DNA of 64,000 nt. It comes from Chromatocurvus halotolerans (GTDB lineage: Bacteria; Pseudomonadota; Gammaproteobacteria; Pseudomonadales; Halieaceae). This document shows positions 56,131 to 64,000 of the stretch, piece after piece. The stretch spans positions 1 to 64,000 of the forward strand of contig NZ_SLWX01000010.1 of assembly GCF_004340525.1 (NCBI RefSeq), given 5' to 3'. Position numbers and translations under genes: made by a program. The number at the start of each line of letters is the position of its first letter. The stretch's first letter is position 1. The notes beneath the pieces were generated by a model, which was given only the letters and a program-made list of their open reading frames with translations, did not search any database and was not told where the DNA came from.

Positions 56131-56520
56131 TTACCGTTCGGGAACGTCTCCCGACGAGGAATTTCCGTTTTCGACGGCCGTCGGGACATCCTCGTCCACC
56201 GCAGGCACGTCGGAGGTTGGGGCCTGCTCGCGAGCAGGCTGCTGCACGGACGGTGGAATGACGAGATCCAGATCATCAGACACGCGGGTCTTCTGCGTGG
56301 CGATCATGGCCAGACCGAAACTCGTGGCGAAGAACAGCGCTGCAAGCCAGGCGGTCGCCCGGGTCAGTACGTTACCACTACCGTCACTGCCAAACAGGGT
56401 CTGCGACGCGCCGGCACCGAAGGACGCGCCCATGTCGGCGCCTTTTCCCTGCTGAAGGAGAATCAGACCAATGATGGACAGTGCCAGCACCAGATGCACG
56501 ATGAGTACTATTTGTTCCAT
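56131..56520 (-). CDS. secG: Protein translocase subunit SecG
   Basis: A 129-residue inner-membrane part of the SecYEG channel. Two membrane segments (IVLIVHLVLALSIIGLILL and WLAALFFATSFGLAMI) flank the conserved QQGKGADMGASFGAGASQTLFGS. A C-terminal tail of about 45 residues is acidic and Pro/Ser-rich, longer than in E. coli. tpiA lies 28 bases upstream and tRNA-Leu 26 bases downstream. Confidence 0.96.
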   Translation of the reverse strand: MEQIVLIVHLVLALSIIGLILLQQGKGADMGASFGAGASQTLFGSDGSGNVLTRATAWLAALFFATSFGLAMIATQKTRVSDDLDLVIPPSVQQPAREQAPTSDVPAVDEDVPTAVENGNSSSGDVPER

Positions 56521-56548
56521 ACTTCCTCTGCCCTCAGGGCGTTATTCA

Positions 56549-57295
56549 TCAGGCCGCAGCAGCGGCGCTCACGATAGTGGCGAAATCATCGGCGTGAAGT
56601 GAAGCGCCGCCGACCAGTGCGCCGTCGATATCCTCGCAGGCAAACAGCGCTGCCGCGTTCGTGGCCTTCACGCTGCCACCGTACACGATTCTCGTTCGCT
56701 CACCGCTGCCCGTGATGGACTGCAGCTTGGTGCGAATAAACGCGTGCATTTCCTGAGCCTCGTCCGCCGTTGCGGTCAGACCCGTGCCAATCGCCCAAAC
56801 GGGCTCGTAGGCAATGACCAGGCCAGGTATTGATGGCAGGTCGGCGAGTACGTCACGCAGTTGACCCAACACTACCATTTCCGCTTCACCGGCCTCGCGC
56901 TCCTGCCGGGTTTCCCCGACGCAGAAGATGGGTGTCAGTCCGGCCTCAACGGACACCGCCATCTTCGCCGCAAGAAGGGAAGACGACTCCTGGTGGTACT
57001 GCCTGCGCTCAGAGTGGCCAATGATCACCCAGTCGCAGCCGAGGTCCGCCAGCATTGGCGCTGCTACCTCACCCGTGTAGGCGCCTTCCTGCATGTGGCT
57101 GCAGTCCTGCCCCCCTGCACGCAGATTGGTACCCTGGCACAGTGATGTGACCTGCTGCAGATACGCATAGGGAGGGCAGATAACGACGTCCACACCAGCA
57201 GGCAGCTTCGCCTGCGCCAACGCTTCCAGAAGCACCTGATTGGCTGCCAGACAGCCATGCATTTTCCAGTTCCCGGCGACCAGTTTCCGTCGCAT
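56549..57295 (-). CDS. tpiA: Triose-phosphate isomerase
   Basis: A 248-residue glycolytic enzyme. The catalytic residues are present in AGNWKMHG (Lys), IIGHSERR (His) and IAYEPVWAIGTG (Glu), with the phosphate loop GGSVKATNA. ATG 57295 (MRRKLVAGNWK) is chosen; the longer frame adds ten unlike residues. It sits between glmM and secG. Confidence 0.97.
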   Translation of the reverse strand: MRRKLVAGNWKMHGCLAANQVLLEALAQAKLPAGVDVVICPPYAYLQQVTSLCQGTNLRAGGQDCSHMQEGAYTGEVAAPMLADLGCDWVIIGHSERRQYHQESSSLLAAKMAVSVEAGLTPIFCVGETRQEREAGEAEMVVLGQLRDVLADLPSIPGLVIAYEPVWAIGTGLTATADEAQEMHAFIRTKLQSITGSGERTRIVYGGSVKATNAAALFACEDIDGALVGGASLHADDFATIVSAAAAA

Positions 57296-57376
57296 CAGAA
57301 GCACCCGAACTGCAAAGGGGCGCAATAGTACCCAAGAAGGCCGGAACTGACAATAGCTGAGGTTATGCGCATGGAA

Positions 57377-58732
57377 TCACGCGCCGATGCAGCTTTCAAC
57401 CGTGCCGGCGAGACGCGAGCAAAGCGAGGCAACACGCTGCGCATCGCGCCCCTCAACCATGACTCGAATCACAGGTTCGGTCCCGGAGGGTCGCAACAGG
57501 ACGCGTCCATCAGCACCCAGCTCTGCCTCGGTTTCCGCCACCGCCGTCGCAATAGCCGGGTAGTCACCGACATCACATTTTTCCCGAAGGCGCACATTCA
57601 ACATGGTCTGGGGCATGCGCGTCATGCCGGCAACGAGATCAGACAGCGGCATGTCGGCGTGCGCCAATGCCCGCAACACCTGCAGCGATGCGACGATACC
57701 GTCCCCAGTGGTCGTGACGTCACTGCAGATGATATGTCCGGATGACTCACCACCGAGCTGCCATTTCTCACTTTCCATCAACTCGCGAACGTAGCGGTCG
57801 CCGACCTTCGCCCGCCTGAACTGCAGGCCTAGCTCACTGAGGGCGAGCTCGAGGCCGAGATTCGACATGAGGGTACCCACGACACCGGCGTCGCTGACGC
57901 CAGTGTGCACACGATGTCGCGCAATGACGTAGAGAAGCTCGTCTCCATCGACAATCTCTCCGCGCTCGTCCACAAAAAGCACGCGATCGCCATCACCATC
58001 GTAGGCTACGCCAAGATCGGCCCCGGTTTCCCGCACCAGGTTACACAGGGCACGCATGTCGGTGGATCCCACCGCCTCGTTGATATTGAAGCCATCCGGC
58101 TGGACGCCGATCGCACTGACGTCTGCGCCCAGTTCACCGAGTACACTCGGGGCGATGCTGTAGGTTGCGCCGTGAGCACAGTCGATTGCGATGCGCAGAC
58201 CGCGCAGGCTGAAGCCCTCGGGAACCGTGGACTTGCAGAACTCAATGTACCGCCCGGCGGCATCGACCACACGCTGCACCTTGCCAATATCCCGGGAACT
58301 GACCGTCGTCAGCGGCTTTTCCAGCTCGGCCTCGATTTCCAGCTCTATAGCGTCGGGCAGCTTGGCACCGCTGGCGGAAAAGAACTTGATGCCGTTGTCG
58401 TAAAAGGGGTTGTGCGAGGCGCTGATAACGATGCCGGCGTCGGCATTGTGCGTTCGGGTCATAAGCGCGACCGCGGGCGTCGGCATTGGCCCCAGAAGCT
58501 TGACGTCCACTCCCGCGGCCACCAGACCGGCCTCAAGCGCCGACTCGAACATGTAGCCGGATACGCGGGTATCCTTGCCAATGATGACCGAACAACGCCC
58601 CGCAGAACCGGCATGACGGGTAAACACCCGACCGCAGGCCCAGCCGAGCTTGAGCATGAAATCAGGGGTGATGGGCGACTCGCCCACCTTGCCGCGTATA
58701 CCGTCAGTACCGAAAAAGCGTTTCTGCATCAT
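57377..58732 (-). CDS. glmM: Phosphoglucosamine mutase
   Basis: A 451-residue mutase that turns glucosamine 6-phosphate into the 1-phosphate for UDP-GlcNAc and cell wall synthesis. [12 protein letters not shown] starts the protein. The phospho-Ser is in [15 protein letters not shown], the metal loop is DGDGDR, and GGESSGH and [12 protein letters not shown] complete the active site. Its start overlaps the folP stop (ATGA). Confidence 0.97.
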   Translation of the reverse strand: MMQKRFFGTDGIRGKVGESPITPDFMLKLGWACGRVFTRHAGSAGRCSVIIGKDTRVSGYMFESALEAGLVAAGVDVKLLGPMPTPAVALMTRTHNADAGIVISASHNPFYDNGIKFFSASGAKLPDAIELEIEAELEKPLTTVSSRDIGKVQRVVDAAGRYIEFCKSTVPEGFSLRGLRIAIDCAHGATYSIAPSVLGELGADVSAIGVQPDGFNINEAVGSTDMRALCNLVRETGADLGVAYDGDGDRVLFVDERGEIVDGDELLYVIARHRVHTGVSDAGVVGTLMSNLGLELALSELGLQFRRAKVGDRYVRELMESEKWQLGGESSGHIICSDVTTTGDGIVASLQVLRALAHADMPLSDLVAGMTRMPQTMLNVRLREKCDVGDYPAIATAVAETEAELGADGRVLLRPSGTEPVIRVMVEGRDAQRVASLCSRLAGTVESCIGA

Positions 58733-59598
58733 GACTCCACAGTTTCAAGTGCGGCCAACATGGCCAGGGCATCCGCCGTAGCCGCGACGTCGTGGACGCG
58801 CACCACCGAGGCACCCCGCTGCACGGCCAGCAAGGCCAGCGCCACGCTCGCCGGCAGGCGTTCGTGCACGTCGCGACCCGTCAATGCGCCAATCAGCGAC
58901 TTGCGGGACAACCCGACCAGTAGCGGCAATCCTTCACCGGCCAGTCGCGAAAGGTGCGCCAGCAAACGCAGATTGTGCGCCACAGACTTGCCAAAGCCAA
59001 ATCCCGGGTCCAGCAAAAGGCGATCACGCGATATACCCGCCGCTTCGCTGGCTGCCACACGCGCTCTGAGAAACGTCAATACCTCGTCCACGACGTCACC
59101 GTAACGTGGCGCCGACTGCATCGTGGACGGCGACCCCTGCATGTGCATCAGGCATATTGGCAAGCCGGTGTCGCGCGCCGCCTCGAGCGCCCCCTCACGC
59201 ATCAGCGCGCGCACATCATTGAGCATGCCCGCGCCAAGGGCAGCAGCCTCACACATCAGCGCCGGCGAACTTGTGTCCACGGAGATAATGGCGTCCACCG
59301 ATCCGGCAAGACGCTCGACCACGGGAAGAACACGATCCATTTCCGCCTGCACGCTGACCGGCTCGGCACCGGGCCGCGTGGACTCCCCCCCCACATCGAT
59401 AATGGCTGCGCCGGCGTTTACCATGGCACTGGCAGCGTCGAGGGCAGCATCGGGATCCGGGCGGCCATCTGTGTAGAGACGCCCACCGTCCGAGAAGGAA
59501 TCCGGAGTGGTGTTGAGCACTCCCATGATCACGGGGGCCTGGAACGACAAAAGGCGATCGGCACACTGCAGTGCCGATCGCCTCTGTGTTACAGCCAT
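58729..59598 (-). CDS. folP: Dihydropteroate synthase
   Basis: A 289-residue folate enzyme, the sulfonamide target. The pterin-binding blocks are [36 protein letters not shown] and GLSRKSLIG. It lies between ftsH (29-base gap) and glmM (4-base overlap), the conserved order. Its companion folK is in the window at 35.6 kb. Confidence 0.97.
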   Translation of the reverse strand: MAVTQRRSALQCADRLLSFQAPVIMGVLNTTPDSFSDGGRLYTDGRPDPDAALDAASAMVNAGAAIIDVGGESTRPGAEPVSVQAEMDRVLPVVERLAGSVDAIISVDTSSPALMCEAAALGAGMLNDVRALMREGALEAARDTGLPICLMHMQGSPSTMQSAPRYGDVVDEVLTFLRARVAASEAAGISRDRLLLDPGFGFGKSVAHNLRLLAHLSRLAGEGLPLLVGLSRKSLIGALTGRDVHERLPASVALALLAVQRGASVVRVHDVAATADALAMLAALETVES

Positions 59599-59627
59599 TC
59601 TGGCGGAGACATTACCTGGGAGCAGGC

Positions 59628-61565
59628 TCAGTGCTCACCAGCGGGTCCGCCAATCGGGCTGGCAGGCTTGCTGCTGCCGTCTGCAACGTCAACCTCGTCC
59701 GCAGCCGCAGCCTTGCCGCTGGGTCCATCCTTGTCACTGCTGTCCCAATCCTTGGGTTCGCGCGGCGGACGTCCCGACATGATGTCTTCTATCTGGTCGG
59801 CGTCGATGGTCTCGTAGAGCATCAAGGCTTCCGCCATCAGGTGCAGCTTTTCGACGTTTTCCTCAAGCAGCTTTTCTGCCGTCTGGTAGCATTCGTCGAT
59901 AATCCGGCGCACCTCGGCATCGATATTCTTGGCCGTCTCGTCCGACATGGCCTGATGCGACTGCGTTGCGCTACGTCCGAGGAAGGGCTCTTCACCACCC
60001 TCGTCGTACATCAGGGGGCCCATCTTCTCGGACAGCCCCCACTGGGTCACCATCTTTCGGGCAATCTGGGTGGCACGCTGGATGTCGTTAGAGGCGCCCG
60101 TGGTAATCCCGTCCTTGCCAAGGGTCATTTCCTCGGCAATACGGCCACCGAACAGGCTGCAGATCTGGCTGACAATGTGCCGCCTGCTGTGGCTGTAGCG
60201 ATCCTCTTCGGGCAGGAACATGGTGACGCCCAGAGCGCGTCCGCGCGGAATGATGCTCACCTTGTACACCGGATCGTGCTCAGGCACCAGGCGACCGACA
60301 ATGGCGTGCCCTGCCTCGTGATAGGCGGTGTTGCGCTTTTCCGTTTCCGACATGACCATCGATTTGCGCTCGGCGCCCATCATGATCTTGTCCTTGGCCA
60401 GCTCGAACTGCGTCATGCCGACCGTGCGCACGCCGGCCCGAGCCGCAAACAGGGCTGCTTCATTGACCAGGTTGGCCAGATCGGCACCAGAGAACCCGGG
60501 CGTACCGCGTGCAATCTTTGACGCCTCGACATCCTCCGACAGCGGCACCTTGCGCATGTGAACCTTGAGGATCTGCTCACGACCGCGAATGTCGGGCAGT
60601 CCGACCACGACCTGACGATCGAAACGGCCGGGACGAAGCAGTGCCGGGTCGAGCACATCGGGCCGGTTTGTGGCGGCAATGACGATAACGCCATCGTTGA
60701 CTTCGAAACCGTCCATCTCCACCAGCAGCTGGTTCAGTGTCTGTTCCCGCTCGTCGTGGCCACCCCCCATACCGGCGCCGCGATGACGGCCGACGGCATC
60801 GATCTCATCAATGAAGATGATGCACGGTGCCTGCTTCTTGGCCTGCTCGAACATGTCCCTGACGCGGGAGGCGCCGACACCGACAAACATCTCGACGAAA
60901 TCCGAACCGGAAATCGAGAAGAACGGGACCTTGGCCTCACCCGCGATGGCTTTCGCCAGCAGCGTCTTGCCGGTACCGGGCTGCCCCGCCATCAACACGC
61001 CTCTGGGGATACGCCCGCCGAGCTTCTGGAACCGGCTCGGATCGCGCAGGAATTCAACCAGTTCCTGGACATCCTCCTTCGCTTCATCGACACCCGCGAC
61101 ATCGGCAAAGGTGGTCGTGATCTGATCTTCGCCCAGCAGCCTGGCCTTGCTCTTGCCAAAACTCATGGGGCCGCCACGACCGCCGGCACCGCCCTGCATC
61201 TGGCGCATGAAGAACATGAACACCGCAATGATGATGAGGATCGGGAAGCTGGCAACAAGAAGCTGAGTCCACACGCTCTGCTGCTCGGGCTCACGCCCTT
61301 CGACCTCGACGCTGTGCGTCAGCAGATCGTCCATCAGCTTGGGGTCTTCAATCATGGGCCGGGTTGTCTCGAACCGGGAGCCATCGTTGCGGGTACCCAT
61401 GATGGTGACACCATCAATGACTACCTTGGACACCTGATCACGATTCACCTCCTGGATGAACTCGGAATAGACCATCCGTTCGGTCGGCGTCTGCATGTTG
61501 AAATTGTTGAAAATCGACAGCAAAACTGCAGCGATAACCAACCAGAGAAGTAAATTTTTTGCCAT
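59628..61565 (-). CDS. ftsH: ATP-dependent zinc metalloprotease FtsH
   Basis: A 645-residue membrane protease that degrades membrane and some soluble proteins. Two N-terminal membrane segments enclose a periplasmic domain. The AAA+ domain has Walker A GQPGTGKT (Q where GPPGTGKT is usual; the GxxxxGKT frame is kept), Walker [10 protein letters not shown] and the pore motif FVG. The zinc site is HEAGH. The C-terminus is Asp/Ala-rich. ATG 61565 ([10 protein letters not shown]) matches E. coli; a start three codons upstream is possible. Confidence 0.97.
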   Translation of the reverse strand: MAKNLLLWLVIAAVLLSIFNNFNMQTPTERMVYSEFIQEVNRDQVSKVVIDGVTIMGTRNDGSRFETTRPMIEDPKLMDDLLTHSVEVEGREPEQQSVWTQLLVASFPILIIIAVFMFFMRQMQGGAGGRGGPMSFGKSKARLLGEDQITTTFADVAGVDEAKEDVQELVEFLRDPSRFQKLGGRIPRGVLMAGQPGTGKTLLAKAIAGEAKVPFFSISGSDFVEMFVGVGASRVRDMFEQAKKQAPCIIFIDEIDAVGRHRGAGMGGGHDEREQTLNQLLVEMDGFEVNDGVIVIAATNRPDVLDPALLRPGRFDRQVVVGLPDIRGREQILKVHMRKVPLSEDVEASKIARGTPGFSGADLANLVNEAALFAARAGVRTVGMTQFELAKDKIMMGAERKSMVMSETEKRNTAYHEAGHAIVGRLVPEHDPVYKVSIIPRGRALGVTMFLPEEDRYSHSRRHIVSQICSLFGGRIAEEMTLGKDGITTGASNDIQRATQIARKMVTQWGLSEKMGPLMYDEGGEEPFLGRSATQSHQAMSDETAKNIDAEVRRIIDECYQTAEKLLEENVEKLHLMAEALMLYETIDADQIEDIMSGRPPREPKDWDSSDKDGPSGKAAAADEVDVADGSSKPASPIGGPAGEH

Positions 61566-61780
61566 ATCGTTCAATGCTGCTTCCTCACCAGTCCAGTGTC
61601 AGAAAAACCGAGCGGGACAGCTCCTGTCAGTAAATGTGCCCAACCATTATAGCGCAAGTTCGCCGAGTCGGCTTCCTGCCGCACGTCTGCCCCGCTTCCG
61701 CGGTGAAAACGCCGTACCTCTCCCACACTCTATATCAATCGGTGCCGGCATACCATTTTCAAGGGCCAGCGGGAGAACGG

Positions 61781-62404
61781 CTATTCCCGGCGGTCCCGTG
61801 CCACCAGGTACACCTCTCTGGAGCGCGGCCTTGACGCCGCGGGCTTGCGGGTAAGGACCTGGCCGAAACCGTCGCGAGCATCCCTGAGAAGCGATTCAAA
61901 GCCCTCTCCCTGGAAGACCTTGCTGACGAATACGCCACCCGGACGCAGAACCCGCAGCGCCATGTCCAGCGCCAGCTCCACGAGGTACATCGACCGGGGC
62001 TGGTCCACGGCGGGCATCCCGCTCATGTTCGGCGCCATGTCCGACAGCACGACGTCCGCACCAACGGCGCCGATCCCGGCAAGCAACTGCTCGAAAACTG
62101 CGTCCTCGGTGAAGTCGCCCTGAATAAACGCGACGCCCGCAAGAGCATCCATCGGCAGGATGTCCGACGCAATGACCTGGCCCTGGTGACCCACCAGATT
62201 TGCCGCGACCTGGGACCAGCCACCCGGTGCACTGCCCAGATCCACCACCGTCATACCGGGCCGCAGCAGGCGGTCGCGCTCCTGGAGTTCAAGCAGCTTG
62301 TAGCACGCGCGGGAGCGATAGCCCTCCCGCTGAGCGCGCTTGACGTAAGGGTCGTCGCGGTGCTCCTGCAGCCAGGCCTTGCTGGAAGATCGTTTCTTTG
62401 CCAT
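61781..62404 (-). CDS. rlmE: 23S rRNA 2'-O-methyltransferase (U2552)
   Basis: A 207-residue SAM methyltransferase acting on 23S rRNA in the 50S subunit. The SAM motif [15 protein letters not shown] and the K-D-K-E tetrad ([32 protein letters not shown]) are intact. ATG 62404 ([15 protein letters not shown]) is chosen. It diverges from yhbY and precedes ftsH by 215 bases. Confidence 0.96.
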   Translation of the reverse strand: MAKKRSSSKAWLQEHRDDPYVKRAQREGYRSRACYKLLELQERDRLLRPGMTVVDLGSAPGGWSQVAANLVGHQGQVIASDILPMDALAGVAFIQGDFTEDAVFEQLLAGIGAVGADVVLSDMAPNMSGMPAVDQPRSMYLVELALDMALRVLRPGGVFVSKVFQGEGFESLLRDARDGFGQVLTRKPAASRPRSREVYLVARDRRE

Positions 62405-62493
62405 GCGTTCAGGTCCGGCTCCGGGGTTTCCGCCCGGGATGGGGCTGGTGTAGACTGCGCGGCCCCGCCAACGGACCACAGCGTAGCCGTCGA

Positions 62494-62805
62494 ATGACTT
62501 CCATTGATCGCCAGGAGCAGCGTCGCCTCAAGGCCATTGGCCACAAGCTCAAACCGGTACTCACAATCGCCGGAAACGGCCTGACCGACAGCGTTATCGC
62601 CGAACTCGAGCGCGCCCTGAACGACCACGAACTGATAAAGATAAAGCTCTCGGTCGGTGATCGGGATGTGCGCGATGCCCTCATCGACTCGCTGCTGGAA
62701 CGCAGCCGGGCGAAAGCGGTGCAGCGCATTGGCAACACTGTCCTGCTACTTCGCCGCAGCTCGCAACCTGATCCACGGCTGTCAAACCTGATCCGCAGGC
62801 CCTGA
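62494..62805 (+). CDS. yhbY: YhbY-family CRM-domain RNA-binding protein
   Basis: A 103-residue CRM-domain protein bound to pre-50S ribosome particles. The [23 protein letters not shown] start with its GxxG-type loop and [13 protein letters not shown] match the family. ATG 62494 is chosen; the longer frame would overlap rlmE. It lies divergent to rlmE and convergent with greA, a conserved arrangement. Confidence 0.94.
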   Translation: MTSIDRQEQRRLKAIGHKLKPVLTIAGNGLTDSVIAELERALNDHELIKIKLSVGDRDVRDALIDSLLERSRAKAVQRIGNTVLLLRRSSQPDPRLSNLIRRP

Positions 62806-62835
62806 TTCGACCACGGCAGGCAGCGACGGTCGCTG

Positions 62836-63312
62836 TCAGAGATGCTCCACCCGGTCTATCTCATACTCGGTATCGCCGCCGGGGGCTCTCACTACAACGA
62901 CATCCCCTTCTTCCTTGCCTATCAGCGCCCGGGCAATCGGCGAACTCACTGAAATCAGATTGTTCCTGACGTCCGCCTCGTCGTCACCAACAATGCGGTA
63001 AACCACCGTGGCATCCGTATCGACATTGAGCAGCGTTACCGTGGTGCCGAAAATGACTTTGCCCGTGGGAGCAATCTGGGTGACGTCGATAACCTGAGCC
63101 CCCGCCAGCTTGCTCTCAATCTCAATGATGCGACCCTCGGCGAAGCTCTGCTGCTCCCGCGCTGCGTGGTATTCGGCATTTTCCTTGAGGTCACCGTGCT
63201 CGCGGGCGTCAGCGATCGCCTGACTGATACGCGGCCGGTCCACTTTCTTGAGCCGGTCCAGCTCCTGGCGAAGCGCGGCCTCGCCCTGCACCGTCATCGG
63301 AACCTTGTTCAT
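62836..63312 (-). CDS. greA: Transcription elongation factor GreA
   Basis: A 158-residue factor that rescues stalled RNA polymerase by stimulating transcript cleavage. The N-terminal coiled coil has the acidic tip [24 protein letters not shown], and the C-terminal FKBP-like domain ([26 protein letters not shown]) is complete. Its start overlaps the carB stop (ATGA). Confidence 0.97.
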   Translation of the reverse strand: MNKVPMTVQGEAALRQELDRLKKVDRPRISQAIADAREHGDLKENAEYHAAREQQSFAEGRIIEIESKLAGAQVIDVTQIAPTGKVIFGTTVTLLNVDTDATVVYRIVGDDEADVRNNLISVSSPIARALIGKEEGDVVVVRAPGGDTEYEIDRVEHL

Positions 63313-64000
63313 GGCTGAATACTCCCGTGAAGATCCTGCAGCCGTCGCACCTTGGTGTCGCCCTCCTGCTTCAATGACAGGCAGACGGCCTCGGCAGCCG
63401 CCAGCGTCGTCGTGTAGAACACCCGGTGCGCCTCGGCACTGGCGCGGATCGGGGCTGAGTCGGCAATGGCGCGCCTGCCCTCGGTGGTGTTGATAATGAT
63501 ATCCGCCTCGTCATTCTTGATCATGTCGACGATATGCGGCCGCCCCTCCAGCACCTTGTTCACCCGCCGCACTTCGAGTCCGGCGGCTTCCAGCGCTGTC
63601 GCCGTGCCCCGGGTCGCCGCCAGCGTGAAGCCCAGCTCGACCATCTGCTTCGCCACGGCAATGGCGCCGGGCTTGTCGACATCCCGGACGCTGATCAGCA
63701 CCGTGCCACTGCGCGGCGCGGGATCGCCAGCCGCGAGCTGCGCCTTGGCAAAGGCATCGGCAAAGGTATCGCCGGTACCCATGACTTCTCCCGTGGACTT
63801 CATTTCAGGGCCGAGGATGGGGTCGACACCCGGGAACTTGTTGAACGGCAGAATCGCTTCCTTGACGCTAAAATACGGCGGCACGATCTCGCGGTCGAAA
63901 CCCTGTGAGGCGAGGGTCTGCCCCACCATGCAGCGAGCCGCGATCTTGGCCAGCGACGCGCCTATACACTTGGACACGAACGGCACTGTACGCGATGCGC
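63309..64000 (-). CDS. carB: Carbamoyl-phosphate synthase large subunit, C-terminal part
   Basis: The last 229 codons of carB; the gene starts beyond the right edge. The visible part reads [23 protein letters not shown] and then the MGS-like allosteric domain ([37 protein letters not shown]), where UMP and ornithine regulate the enzyme. The frame is open to the edge. CarAB supplies carbamoyl phosphate for both argG-linked arginine and pyrC-linked pyrimidine synthesis, and both of those genes are in the window. Confidence 0.96.
   Translation of the reverse strand, partial: ASRTVPFVSKCIGASLAKIAARCMVGQTLASQGFDREIVPPYFSVKEAILPFNKFPGVDPILGPEMKSTGEVMGTGDTFADAFAKAQLAAGDPAPRSGTVLISVRDVDKPGAIAVAKQMVELGFTLAATRGTATALEAAGLEVRRVNKVLEGRPHIVDMIKNDEADIIINTTEGRRAIADSAPIRASAEAHRVFYTTTLAAAEAVCLSLKQEGDTKVRRLQDLHGSIQP

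Overview
The window is chromosomal DNA from a GC-rich gammaproteobacterium. It carries two tRNA genes, about 50 protein genes, one intact insertion sequence and part of a chromosomal integron. From about 27.7 kb to the right edge the gene order (dksA-gluQ-cbrA-cbrB-pcnB-folK-panB-panC ... acs-pnp-rpsO-truB-rbfA-infB-nusA-rimP ... secG-tpiA-glmM-folP-ftsH-rlmE/yhbY-greA-carB) closely follows the order I recall for Pseudomonas. That places the organism near the Pseudomonadales in the broad sense. The PPi-type phosphofructokinase, the DUF6502/DUF5666 pair and the tpiA position suggest a less studied, probably aquatic lineage. The genus cannot be settled from this sequence.

Positions 1-6050 hold an integron. 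A LexA-boxed integrase gene (intI, + strand) sits at the right, next to attI. Five recognisable attC sites follow to the left, bounding cassettes whose genes lie on the minus strand: a short cassette, an alpha/beta-hydrolase lipoprotein, a GFA-family protein, a second copy of the short cassette, a chimeric decayed cassette, and a distal cassette split by a 1300-bp ISL3-family element with an 8-bp target duplication. intI ends three bases before the error-prone DNA polymerase gene dnaE2. One SOS-controlled transcript therefore probably drives both cassette recombination and mutagenic synthesis.

Positions 9-27 kb carry mixed housekeeping and accessory genes: a lipase-like hydrolase, a peroxiredoxin, a DUF6502/DUF5666 lipoprotein pair, a Baeyer-Villiger-type monooxygenase and argG. 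A 670-bp repeat-filled gap follows, then pyrC-rnt. A four-gene minus-strand operon reads mpl, MMPL transporter, YkgJ-like protein, LON-domain protein. Next come a PPi-phosphofructokinase, an inorganic pyrophosphatase, an M15 peptidase and sfsA.

Positions 27.7-41 kb hold dksA-gluQ, a CbrA/CbrB two-component system with a small overlapping upstream gene, and pcnB-folK-dNK-panB-panC-acs. The cbrB-pcnB gap holds a strong candidate for a CrcZ-type regulatory RNA. It shows paired GTAACA sites, a sigma-54 promoter and many CA-rich motifs.

Positions 41-64 kb are mostly the translation/transcription core: metY-rimP-nusA-infB-rbfA-truB-rpsO-pnp and secG-tpiA-glmM-folP-ftsH, rlmE/yhbY, greA-carB. A Pho-box-controlled pstSCAB operon, a class I aldolase (fbaB) and a DUF4136 lipoprotein lie between the initiator tRNA and tRNA-Leu(GAG), where I would expect the two tRNA genes to be adjacent.
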